NCBI GenBank assembly: GCA_932521025.1
Contig: OW051468.1
Span: 6,262,064 to 6,326,063 of the forward strand
Length of the DNA stretch: 64,000 nucleotides
Origin: Oscheius onirici
Taxonomy: Eukaryota; Nematoda; Chromadorea; Rhabditida; Rhabditidae
Direction: 5' to 3'
A model generated the notes under the pieces. It had not been told where the DNA came from. It worked only from the letters and a program-made list of their open reading frames with translations, and did no database searches. The translations under genes and the position numbers were made by a program. This document shows, piece by piece, positions 34,201 through 44,013 of the stretch. The stretch's first letter is position 1. Each line of letters starts with the position of its first letter.

Positions 34201-34781
34201 TTGACTACGAATGGCTTGCGCAGTTTGACGTATTCGATCGCCTGAACTTTTTTGTGTTATTACACAAAAAGAGGAAATACCTTGTGAAGGGGGAAGTCGG
34301 TCGAATGAAAACCGACCAAACAGTCACATACGGGCCATTTTTCCACCGGCTCATTGATGATAGTGGCTTCGTCAAAGACGAAGTACTCGAGCCAGTTCTG
34401 AAAGATTTATCTCGGTCTCTAATCTCGGAGGACACCAGCTGGCCCCTTGATAACCGCTTCTGTCCTTTTAGCAGAACTTGACAAGACAAACAATTTCAAG
34501 GAAAGGAAGTAGAAAAAAATAGTGTCGTACCTGATAGTTTTCGATCACCCGGGTCATAATCGCTTTCATAGGCTTGCTAGTGGCTTTCCGGTGCATTGCG
34601 CAGATGCCGATGACAATCTGAAAAAGACACAACTTGTGGCTTTCTGACGTTTGTATCTTCTCTGTTTCACAGCAGAACAGTAAGTCTAAACAAAACGAAC
34701 CTTCTTGCCATCCCTTGGAGCATCTTCTGCTCTTCCTGCCACATTCTGAAGCTGTTCAGGAAAATTGGAATCAGGTTCCAT
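28239..34781 (-). CDS. diphosphoinositol polyphosphate kinase (PPIP5K/VIP1)
   Basis: About 6.5 kb in many exons. The ATG at 34781 follows a tttcag acceptor and gives [20 protein letters not shown]. The N-terminal ATP-grasp kinase domain is clear: [60 protein letters not shown]. The histidine-acid-phosphatase-like domain follows, with [17 protein letters not shown] at about 32690-32630, [19 protein letters not shown] near 30560-30510 and SPGLYP at about 30290. A serine/acidic linker lies at 30200-29450, and the end [11 protein letters not shown] is at 28239. These enzymes make inositol pyrophosphates (1-PP-InsP5, InsP8) controlling phosphate and energy balance; the phosphatase domain removes them. 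Both active-site motifs look intact. This matches the single C. elegans homologue. An intron near 31870 carries the dispersed TGGCTGTCTAACTG word. Confidence 0.93.
31868..31889 (+). repeat. dispersed 14-bp word, copy in PPIP5K intron
   Basis: Reads GATGTGGCTGTCTAACTGCG on the plus strand, antisense to the gene. Shares TGGCTGTCTAACTG with the copies in let-23 and ferritin introns. Confidence 0.5.
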
Positions 34782-36683
34782 TAGCGCCTGAAATATTGAA
34801 TTTACAATTGGCTCCAAAGTTGTCGATTTTGACCTGAGCTTTCCAGAGGAACAAAACTGGAAAACGCAATCTTTTGCGCAAAACGAGGTCTGATAAGTGT
34901 AGGGACGGTCCAAACCCGAGACAGATAGGCAGATTCAGAGGAGTATAAATGGCAGCAGGGAACCCTGTTGATAGCTGTTACTGATATGAATCCTGAGCCC
35001 TCTATTGGGGCGGCGGAACACGGGGGTCTTGAACGTGGAACGGAATGGAGAAAAGATGCGATCACGGGGAAGGATAAACCGACGGAAATGGCCCGGAACA
35101 AACTATTGACGGAAAATATGCAGGAAATCAACAATTTTAATTGTCCGTTGACGAAAACGATAAGAAAATACTGAATTTGAGGGAAATTCTCGGGGACGGC
35201 GTGTGACCAGCCATGGCCCTTTGAGATAACGATTTGTCAGGATGGAGCGCGCGCTGTGTTTTTGGACTCGGCTAATGCTCAATCAGTGACCTTTGGGAAC
35301 TTTTTTTTCGCTAAGGTAACGATGATATTAGCCAGACATCAAAAAGACCCCGCTATATGATTTGCCTAGTTAAGAGACACTACGTCCTCCCACTTGTCTC
35401 AATGGAAAGTGTAAAAAAGGGTTTAGGGGAAAACTCATAACAGAATGAAAAGTTAACAACATCATCATCAAATGCTGAAGTTCCAAATCAGAAGTATTTC
35501 AAAAGTATTGACAATTAGAAGTTTCTCGAAAAAAATACTCACAAAGAGATTTCGATGAACAACAGTATTTTCGTTGCGAATCTTTAACAATACATTCCAG
35601 AAAAAGCTAGAGATTAATTAGGAGTGCATTTTTTGAAGTTGTAGGTAGTTTTGGCTTTTTATCTTTCGAGCTTTTGAAATCAGAGAAAAGATCAGAAATC
35701 GAGTTTTTGCAGTGGTCATACCATTTGGAAAACTGGTTCATTTGGCAGATAAAGAACAAGAAACTACAAGAGTTGTGACCGTTGGGAGAGGGTCGTTCAA
35801 AAACTGTTTCAAATTGATCGGATTACGGAATAACGAGGTCATATTGAGGGAGAGTCTCCTCTCGGCTTAGCGTAAATAATGTGGTACTCCACGGCCACAG
35901 GCGACCGATCAGATCACTCGAAAGAAGCCGAAATTCGAGAAGCTCCCCGCAATCAACACGTGACACGAAAAGAACTATTTGGCTTTCAAAGAGCCGTTGT
36001 TTTGTCCGAAAAACAAAGATCGGGGAAACTGTAAATATTTATAGAGGGGAGTTCTTCAAAAACTGTTGTTTCCATGACTTCCTGATGATTTCCTACACTT
36101 TAGTGACTAAAAATGCTGATCAAGAATCAAAAATGTCAAGGAACCAGGAGGGCTTGTTTACGGGTACAGCTGCTGCTTCCTAACTGGGCCCCGTTCGGAT
36201 AAAAAGGGCGTACGTGGGGCGGGAGAAGCCCCGGGAAATTCAAAGACTAGAGATTCTTGTCCAGAAGAGAATTCACATATTTATTTTTGTTCTCATGTCA
36301 AGTCTACGAGATGAACTCTCGTGATCTCTTTCCCGTGACGAGATTCCCACGGGTCAATCTTCGAACAAACAACGCCAACAGTCCACTCAGATTGAAAGTC
36401 TTTCAAATTGATTAATGATGATTTGCTCCTGAATATACCGGTATGCTCTAGCCCAACAATAGTCGACTTTAGGTGGTCACCGCAAATGGATTCATTTTTG
36501 GTCAGTCAGTGGTGATATGTTTGGAGAATTGTCCGGTTCAGTTCGAGTTCAATAAGGTTTTTATTTGCTGGAACTCAAAGCCAGGCTAGGTCAGGTCAGG
36601 GCGAGCGCTATTTACAAAACTGGCGTAGAAAGCTCTGTATCAATTTGTATTACAAGGATAGCAACGCTAACGATTTCTTGTCT
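34782..36683. other. long intergenic region
   Basis: About 1.9 kb upstream of PPIP5K. No coding sequence is supported. A GC-rich imperfect palindrome GGGGCGGGAGAAGCCCC sits near 36215. The rest is unremarkable. Confidence 0.35.
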
Positions 36684-36876
36684 TCTCCTATCAGTTCTTT
36701 CTCGGACCCTCAGTTCCAGGTTCCCTTTCATTCTTCCCTTGTCACTCTGCCCCAGTCACCCCCTGTCCCTTCAAAGAAACTATCAAAGTCGTAAAGAAGC
36801 CTTCGCGCACTTGCTTTTGTCACGACTTGTTAAAAACTAATTTGTGCACAAAGCTCCCCTCCTTATCCTCAATTAG
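36684..36876 (+). repeat. dispersed 190-bp repeat, copy A
   Basis: Similar along its length to the reverse complement of 53821-54010. Shared landmarks are tctcctatca at one end, agtcaccccctgtccct, aaagaaactatcaaag, cttcgcgcacttgctt, gacttgttaaaaactaattt and tccttatcctcaat at the other. Non-coding. It lies 80 bp before the second copy of the unknown gene family. Confidence 0.6.
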
Positions 36877-36955
36877 AGCTTCAGACACACAGAGACGCGA
36901 GAGCATTTTTAAGTGGATAAAGTTTTTCAGGCGATAGGTTTTCTCTCCTATCAGC

Positions 36956-38473
36956 ATGCTCAATCCAGAGATACAACGGCACCGTCTTTTCCCAGAACGT
37001 TTGCTCACCGATAGTGATTGGCACGTTTCTAAAGTACGATCTAACAATGAACAGAAAATATGGTGTTTTCAGCTAAGTGATGAAGAGTTTAACAGGCAGA
37101 AAGGCTATCTCATGGTGTATGTAGCTGAACTTCTACAAGAGCTCCCACCGGGACCAAAGAGGAAGTGGTGGAAGAAAAAAATTGAAAAACCATACATGGA
37201 GGTTTTGGATAAGAGGTCGTTGTACTCTCTTGATCTACCAGAGTCCGTCTCTCTTTGTCTCTGTACTGCCCTCAGCTCTGATAAGATTCTGCTGGCGATA
37301 TTTTCAAATGTTCGTAATTTAATCCGAACAATGATGTCGTATTTTAGATGCACCCTGTAAGTTTTGCTCGCTCCTTACGTCTTTCCAAAGAGCTCCATAA
37401 ACTCATGATCAGAAACTATAGCAAGTTTGGCATTCGAATTCGAAACTCTACGCTTTTTTATCTCGTAAGTTTAAAACAATTTATCAAAACTATTAAATTT
37501 TAGGAGGGTGAAGGGTTTTGTATTGCGCGTGGAGAGATATTTTTTAAAACATCGCTGGTACAGCAAAACTACATGCCAATTGAGTACTTCTTCAATCATG
37601 CCCTTTACATTCTCCCTTTGGACTCGATGGTTCGAAGACGATACCTCCGGAATATGTAGTACTGATCTATTCGAGCAAATGAGATACCCGTTCCTCAGGG
37701 TGGATATTTGCCTGGAAGGAGAAGTGAAGGTGGAACCGAAGCCTTGGATGAGAAATGTTCGCTGGCTCAAGTTTGAGTCGAACTCTATCCATCTGAATCG
37801 GAATCTTCTTCAAGTTTTGGTACGTTATTTTCATAAATGTTTAAAAACATAGTTCAGAAACCTGATCATGTTATCTACCCTAGCGAATTTTCTCTAACCG
37901 ATACTGTGACTCAATCAGAGTTCCTCAATTCAGCTGAAGAAGTGGGCAAATGGACGGATGGAAATGAAATTGTCGACATTGTACAAGTGGGTTCCGGGAA
38001 AATCAGCAAACTTTTTTCAGAGTTGGAAACCAGGAAACTGGCCACAATGCAAGTCTACCAAGATAACGCTGGTCTCTCAGCTGAACAAGTTTCAACTTTT
38101 CAAACCTAAAAAAGGTTCTATCACCCCCAGTAGATACACATCCCGAAATAATCTACTGGTATTTGCGCCCAATCCAGAAGGCGTCTACCTTCTTTTCACA
38201 TACCCTCATGATTACGAAAGTCGAGCTAACGTATTCTACCACATTTTCACAAACATCCGCTCCCTAACTGACCTGCTTGATATAGATCAAGAAGCGTTTT
38301 TCTGCTCAACCCCTTTCGATTACTCCTCCTATCGTGGAGATCCAGACGCTCCTCTCGACCTAGCATATGACGGTAAGGTCAAACTTACTCCCTGTCGACG
38401 CCAGTTATTCAATAAAGTCTTGCATGCAGGAGACAGCTCTTACTGTATGAGTATCAGAAATATGCGGGAATGA
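36956..38473 (+). pseudogene. unrecognised protein family, copy 2, frameshifted
   Basis: Paralogue of the gene at 20990. Exons by splice sites are 36956-37033, 37073-37309, 37348-37464, 37504-37819, 37858-37986 and 38021-38473. Exon 1 repeats FPERLLTDSDWHVSK and exon 3 has KFGIRIRNSTLFYL. Exon 4 begins in frame with copy 1 (GFCIARG against GLCFSRG), but the matching STSSIMPFTFSLW and MRYPFLRVDICL lie in the next frame, because the stretch between is 10 nt longer. Exon 4 is 316 nt, not a multiple of three. I found no GT-AG intron that rescues it. The rest, including APNPEGVYLLFTYPH and STPFDYSSYRGDPDAPLD, is intact, so decay is recent or there is an error or unusual intron. AATAAA at 38411 lies within the last exon. 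Confidence 0.6.
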
Positions 38474-39918
38474 AATTTCTCGGGGAAAATATTTCCGCGA
38501 AAATGGGGGATGAGGGAAAAAATTCCGGATTTTTTTGGTCACATCTCTGATGAGTATAGAATCTTTGACCGAAAACAGTAGAACAACAGCCAATCAAAGT
38601 TTCTTTCGGACCGGATTCAGCTACACTTTTCTCTTTTCCCATGAAAAAGTAGCATCTGTCATTACCAACCTTTCAAGAGAGATCGCTATCGCTGATTGTG
38701 GCTCAGATCCTGACTTCTGATAAGTTCCAGTTCTGAAAACGCAGCATTCGCAGCCTCCTCTAGTACTATTTGTTTTACCTTCCGCCCAGCGGTTTATGTC
38801 ATCTGATTCATATCCAGATTTTATCATGCGCATTCCCATACTTACCTGTCTAGCCGTCTGGTTTACGATCGCGCCATGGTTTCAGTAACAATCTAAGGAA
38901 AAGAACAGCTCCGGCTGAGATTAGCTTTCTTTGATTAGGGGGAACTCTCCGAGTCTCAATAAATGCAACTCTATACTCTCCAGAAAAAGACTGGCAACTT
39001 GATACTCTGTGTCAAAGGCTGCACTTGACCAATGTGTCTCTCAAGAGGGATTATACTTGTACTCTTGGCCACTCGACTCTCGACTCTGATCTGAAAGTTT
39101 TCTGAATATTTTCCTGGATCTGCACTGAGAATATTTTCCTGTACAATAAGCCTCTTTAACTATACTTAGAAAACTATCGATCAACTCAGAAGACCGAAAC
39201 AGAACTATCCACCAACATATTTAGCCTCCTATCTGCCACTAGGTTTCGGAAATAATTTTGAGAGAGTCATGAAAAGATGTACGGACCACGGCTTGTCTAG
39301 GAAAACTGTGTCTTGTTCTGTATCGGTTTTTAGTTCCACTGGATATCAATTCCTACTGAAGAAACGCCAGTTTTCAAACCCTAGGAGCCCTGTTGGTAGG
39401 CGGAGCACACTGTCCCATCTGTCCTCCCCTCTCCCATTGTGACCTCAGCCTCTTGCTCGAGACTTGTTTACCCCTTGTGCCACCGTTATTCGGCATGTCC
39501 ACTCTTGGCTCTCTCCCACTGGTCACTTTGCTCCGCCTCTCGTGTTCTGCCATTGGTTGGCCGACTGCCAAATCGTCCCTTAGCGTCACACAATTCTGAC
39601 CTCTCCCAGATTGTCGCGCTCTCTCACTCTAGCGTGGGGTCAGCGTCCACTAGCGTCCTTTTTGCCCCCAGATCTCTCTTTCTCGTTTACAGCTGATCAC
39701 TCACTCTCTTATTCTTTTGAGTGTGTCACTTTGTTTGTTCCCCTGTATCCACTTCTCAGCTGTCTCTCCCGGTTATCAGCCACAATTTGAATTCTGGGTC
39801 GTCTTATCACAGCTAGTTTTCTCTTACACTTACTCCATCTCTCTTTACTGATGTTTTCATTTCCAGCCCGAAGTCAGAAGGAGGTCTCCTTTAGACGGTA
39901 ATCAAACTCCAGAACATC
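38474..39918. other. intergenic / 5' region of the basic membrane protein
   Basis: About 1.4 kb with no supported gene. The 39840-39918 stretch probably holds the 5' untranslated part of the next gene (acceptor tcctttag near 39894). Other open frames in 39370-39700 look like noise. Confidence 0.35.
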
Positions 39919-41145
39919 ATGGTAAGTCAAACTTTTTGTACAGTAGTTGTCACTAGACAAACTTTAAAGTATATCAAGTCACTGGAGTCTTTTATAAAGC
40001 TTCGGGGAGACCCAGACTTTCCTTTTTGCCCTTTCTGACTAGCCGCATCATCGCTCATCACAGCTCGCTAGAAAGGACATTTCAAGGCCAGGTCCCCAAT
40101 CCCTCGCCTCTCTCATCAGACAGTGCTATCTCACTCCTGCCTCTTGTACAATTGGCGTCCCCTAACCTTGGCTGGCAGCCAAAAAATCGGGGTGTCTAAT
40201 TGACACGGACTGGGGAGCTCGGGTCACGGGCTGACCCAGTGAGAGCGACGAAGTAAACAATGAGGGAGCTATGGGAGCATTTTCAGGCTCGTTCAAAGTC
40301 ACAGGCTCGTTCAAAGTCTCAGCCGAGATCCAAGTCGAGAACCCGTAAGAGTGTCTCCAAGTCTCCTGGTCGCAACAGGAAGATCAAGTCGCCCAAGTCG
40401 GAGCCGAAGAGATCTGTGAGTCGAGGACGTGGTCGTCCTCCGAAGACTCCGAAAAGATCTGCCAGTCCCCAGAAGACCAAGACCCCGGCTAAGACTCCCG
40501 CCAAAACTCCCGTCAAGATTCAGCGTTCAGTCAGCAGGTTAGTCTCGAAGATATATTGATAGACAGCGACTTATATTCCCACTATAATATAATAACTTAT
40601 TCAGATCGTCTTCCCGTAGCCGTATCCAGACCCCGAAAACTCCTTCCGTGCTCAGTGCTCCAGTCTCTGCGATCAAGCGTCAGTCTCGCAGTCTGGTCAA
40701 GAAGGCAGCCGAGGTCCCGGCCAAAGTTCAACGACTGGTTTTAGAGAGGAGCAGGACGCCGAAGAAGGTCAGTTCAGCCTGATTTGCGTTTGGGGTTTGT
40801 CTTCAATCCTCGAAAAGTTATCAGTATCTTCAACAATAACTTTTTCAGGCAGCCATCGGATGGTGCCAAGGTGCGAAGAACAATCTCTGCTCCACCGTTC
40901 AGAATACTTACAATGGTCTCCGTTACCGCTTCAACCGCACCTGCAGATACGTGAGAGCGAACCAGACCGACATCTTCTGGACTCTGGTCATGTTGGCCTT
41001 CATCGCCCTGCTCTTTTACGTCTTCTACTACAAGGGAACCAAATTCGATCCGGCCTTCAAATACGTCCGAGACCAGTACAACCGAGGCTCCAAGTATATC
41101 ACTACCCACTACCATAATCTCAGAGACCATTTCTACAAGAAATAG
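39919..41145 (+). CDS. basic AT-hook-like protein with one membrane segment
   Basis: Exons 39919-39921 (only the ATG, followed by gtaagt), 40287-40537, 40605-40767 and 40849-41145 give 237 aa. Residues 2-140 are extremely basic: SR/SK repeats (ARSKSQARSKSQPRSKSR), an AT-hook-like core RGRGRPPKTPKR, and TPAK repeats as in histone H1 tails. A short cysteine-containing stretch (GWCQGAKNNLCSTVQNTYN) follows, then one hydrophobic helix (FWTLVMLAFIALLFYVFYY) and a basic, aromatic C-terminus ending RDHFYKK. A chromatin-binding tail plus a single TM suggests an inner-nuclear-membrane or chromatin tether, which is inference. No LEM or lamin-receptor domain is visible. The alternative start at 40261 would delete the first acceptor; the ATG-only exon is preferred because its splice sites are strong and in phase. 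Confidence 0.68.
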
Positions 41146-42645
41146 CCTTATTCTGATCCCAATTCTTTCTATTTGTAATCACTGCCAAATCTTTCTCTGT
41201 GCCAGTTACAGTCCATCTTCTGAGGCTCTCTTTACTCGTGGTTTTCTGGCTTAAAAACTTTACAGCTTTGATATGTTTTGGAAAGTTGTAGCCCTCGATC
41301 TTGAGAACAGCTTTACAGAACATGACAAAGCTTGCAAATTTTGGGTTCGAAAAACGCGAGAAACGTGTCGAAAGTCTTTCCCCCAGTTGTACCTGTACAT
41401 ACGATTCGGTCTATATTGGTTTAGCCAGAGTAGGAAGATGTACCTGTTAGTTCCCAGTGACGAGGTGGGTCACGGCTTCCTTTCTTTTGTAATCTCCTCT
41501 CAACCTTGTCCCGCCCAAAACAAACGCTAAAAGTTGGCCGACACCTCCTACTCTCGCCCATTCGGACCTCTGATCTGTTCTCGCCTCTCTCGGTTCTTAT
41601 TCTTTGCATTGAAACAATAAACTAATCGCCAAGAACGAATCTTTATGTTTTTCTTTGTCGATCAAAGAAGTAACAGCACGAAGAGTGACCAAATTCCAGG
41701 TGGTAGTTGACTACCACTTTTCACTTTCTCTTCAACTACGGGCTCTGTTTTTGGATTCGCTATTGGCTGCTCGATAGGTATGTTCTGTGGAAAGGGATGA
41801 TTACAGTAGTTTTCGGAACAGCATTCGATTGAGTCGAATAGCCGCGGGTCTCGTGCATTCTAAAGAAGCTAATTTCGAAGTTGGTAGTAACACCTACCAT
41901 GTTATCGCACTGCTCTCTTCTGCAGCTGACATAATATCCACCGTACTCCTTCTTGTACCTTGTATATTTGCTTTTATGATCAATTTTTCTTGGGAAGGTG
42001 AAGCCTTTTCTGGAAATTTGAAAAACTTGTGACTTATAAAGAGTTGCATCTCCCTGACGAGAAAGTTCTTGTTCGACATTGACTGTTCCGAGGGACATCA
42101 AAGACACTGTCTCTTATCTCTCTTCCAATAGATTACTCACTTTACTAATGAGCTGTATCAGAAAAAAAGAAAAAAAACGGAAAAGGGGATGGCCAGATCT
42201 AGAAACTTGCGTTAGGGTACTGCAGCTCTCTAAACAGCATTGACTCAGCACTGTTTGATTTTGAGAAAAGAGAAAAACCTTTTCAGAACATAAATGTAAC
42301 TCACGCTCTGATGCAGACGTCTCTTCTTCCTTGACAGATTCTTTCTTCCATTTTCAAGGGAATTTGCTTCACAGTGTCAAGATGACTTCTGGTGGGAGTA
42401 TCATGCCCACTTTCCTGCATAAACAGGTCGAAATCTGCTGTCCTACCTGAACTCTTGGCGTGTTTCTGCTCAAGAAGACCAACCCGTGTAACGTTTTAGG
42501 GTAGAACACAAGGGGAGAAGGACCAAAATCGTCCATACCAATTGCATTTGAAATTCTGATTGGCGGAAAAATTTACACAAGTTATAAGCAAAACAAAACT
42601 TTGCTATTTTGTTTGTGTAAAAAGTTACAAATAGTTTTTTGCTAG
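41146..42645. other. intergenic
   Basis: About 1.5 kb. aacaataaac at 41614 is a possible poly(A) signal. Overlapping open frames at 41760-42107 on both strands have no recognisable features. The region 42300-42430 could hold the missing first exon of the Ly6-like gene. Confidence 0.3.
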
Positions 42646-43145
42646 CTTTCTACCCTGCCCTTTCTTCTTCTTCTTTTTGCACTGCCTACGGTATCTTCGC
42701 TTGTCTGCTACTCAGGTTTGTTCACAGTTGGTGCGCAGTAGACGATTTGTTTCTAGGGATCAACGTGGAATACAGGCTTTGGGTCAACGATGTCAGGAGT
42801 ACAGTAGCGGAAACGAAAAACTGGAGATTCTACGAGCTGATCAAGAACAAGACTGACTTTCCGCTGAGAGTCGAGATGCAGAAGTGCAAACCCACACAGC
42901 TCTGCTTCATGGCGTCAGTTTTGTTATTCCTTACCGTGACAAGCTGTGAGGACAGACGAGAGTGTCAGGAGATGAAGGACTTTCTGCTGAAGAACAAGAA
43001 CACGAAAGAGGTCAAATGTTGCGCTGCGGACGAGTGTAACCAGCCATTTCCGCCCAATATCGAGATTGAGCAGCCGTTTGAAGACACCCGGTCCACAAGA
43101 CCTATCAACAGAACTCGGTGTCTGGAAGAGTCCCCCTACCAATGA
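42646..43145 (+). CDS. Ly6/uPAR-type secreted protein (5' exon not found)
   Basis: Exons 42646-42715, 42757-42913 and 42944-43145. The first begins behind gctag and reads LPFLLLLFALPTVSS, a signal peptide. The mature start LVCYSGINVEYRLWVND is the classic Ly6 L-x-C-Y opening. Then come KCKPTQLCFMACEDRREC and VKCCAADECN, the terminal CC....CN of the three-finger fold. The 30-bp intron 42914-42943 is supported because the neighbouring paralogue has an intron at the same place. The chain continues 39 residues past CN with an extra cysteine and no hydrophobic GPI tail, so it is probably secreted. The ATG exon was not identified. Three-finger proteins act as ligands or modulators of receptors; the target is unknown. 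The first intron contains a 16-bp dispersed word (42727-42742). Confidence 0.6.
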
Positions 43146-43210
43146 TTGTTCTCAACGCCTTGGTATAGAAATTACATAATTCGAAAGAAAAATAAAACTA
43201 TTGGACATTG

Positions 43211-43898
43211 ATGTTCTGGATATTTGCTTTACCTACTGTGCTACTCTGGCATCAATGTCGAGCACAGAATCTGGACCAAAAACTTTATCAGCTTTGTTCC
43301 GAGAACTAAGAGTTCCAATCAAGGTATTTAACTTTTCTTTTCACTTTTCATTGTACTCTGCTTTTATATTTTTTTTTCTCAATTTGGTTGACGGAAAAGT
43401 CGATCTTCCTTTGCGACTGCAGAAACAGACTTGCAAGAGGGCGGAAGTTTGTCTCCTAGCGTGAGTATAATATTTTGTGAGAGAACGAGAACATATTTTT
43501 GGGAGAACATATTTTCAGGAAAGGAATGGTCGACGAGCGGGCTCCACTTCCCGGAACGAACGGAAAACAAGGAGAGATAGTCCTTCATCACAGCACGGCT
43601 TTCGTCTCGATGTGTGAAGAGACGCGTGCATGTCACAGATTCGTAAGTTACTCTTTCGTTATTCGAGTTCTTCCGTTCGATACTCATATTGCGTATTTTT
43701 TCGTAGAGTAGTTCCTTCGGAGCATATTAAATGACAAAAAATGTGACCAAACCTTTAAAAAGTTAGGTATTTCAGACATGGACACTGCTCAATTACAAGC
43801 TGATTCGAGAGGCTAGAAAAGCAAACTACGAGGCTCTTTCAAGCGGAACAACTTCCCCATATCTAATCCTCTCCATTTCCATAACCCTGGTCATTTGA
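43211..43898 (+). pseudogene. Ly6-type paralogue, apparently decaying
   Basis: Similar to the preceding gene. ATG 43211 gives MFWIFALPTV, matching FALPTV in the neighbour's signal peptide, but the mature start LLCYSGINVEHRIW lies in another frame. Compared with the neighbour, about 11 nt are missing between the two, and the first intron is also absent. Downstream exons read VDLPLRLQKQTCKRAEVCLL (to 43458), then about 43519-43645 with SMCEETRACHRF, then 43777-43898 with WTLLNYKLIREARKANY and a hydrophobic end SPYLILSISITLVI. The CC....CN motif is lost and the tail resembles a GPI signal. About 29 extra residues precede SMCEE. It is either a broken duplicate or a fast-diverging gene with a different first exon. 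Confidence 0.5.
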
Positions 43899-44013
43899 GA
43901 ACGAAAATCATTTTGATTCGCTTGAGCCATTTCACGACCTTTAACAGTTTCATGTGCCCTCTTCACGTGACTAGACGAATGTCTTTATTTGTGTCAATAG
44001 AAGTGTGAAGAGT

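Noticed and set aside
39393-39696. Overlapping open frames on both strands at 39.4-39.7 kb
   Set aside because: They overlap each other in several frames, have no signal peptide, domain or splice context, and look like noise.
41760-42107. Open frames on both strands as a possible gene
   Set aside because: No conserved motif, and both strands are equally open.
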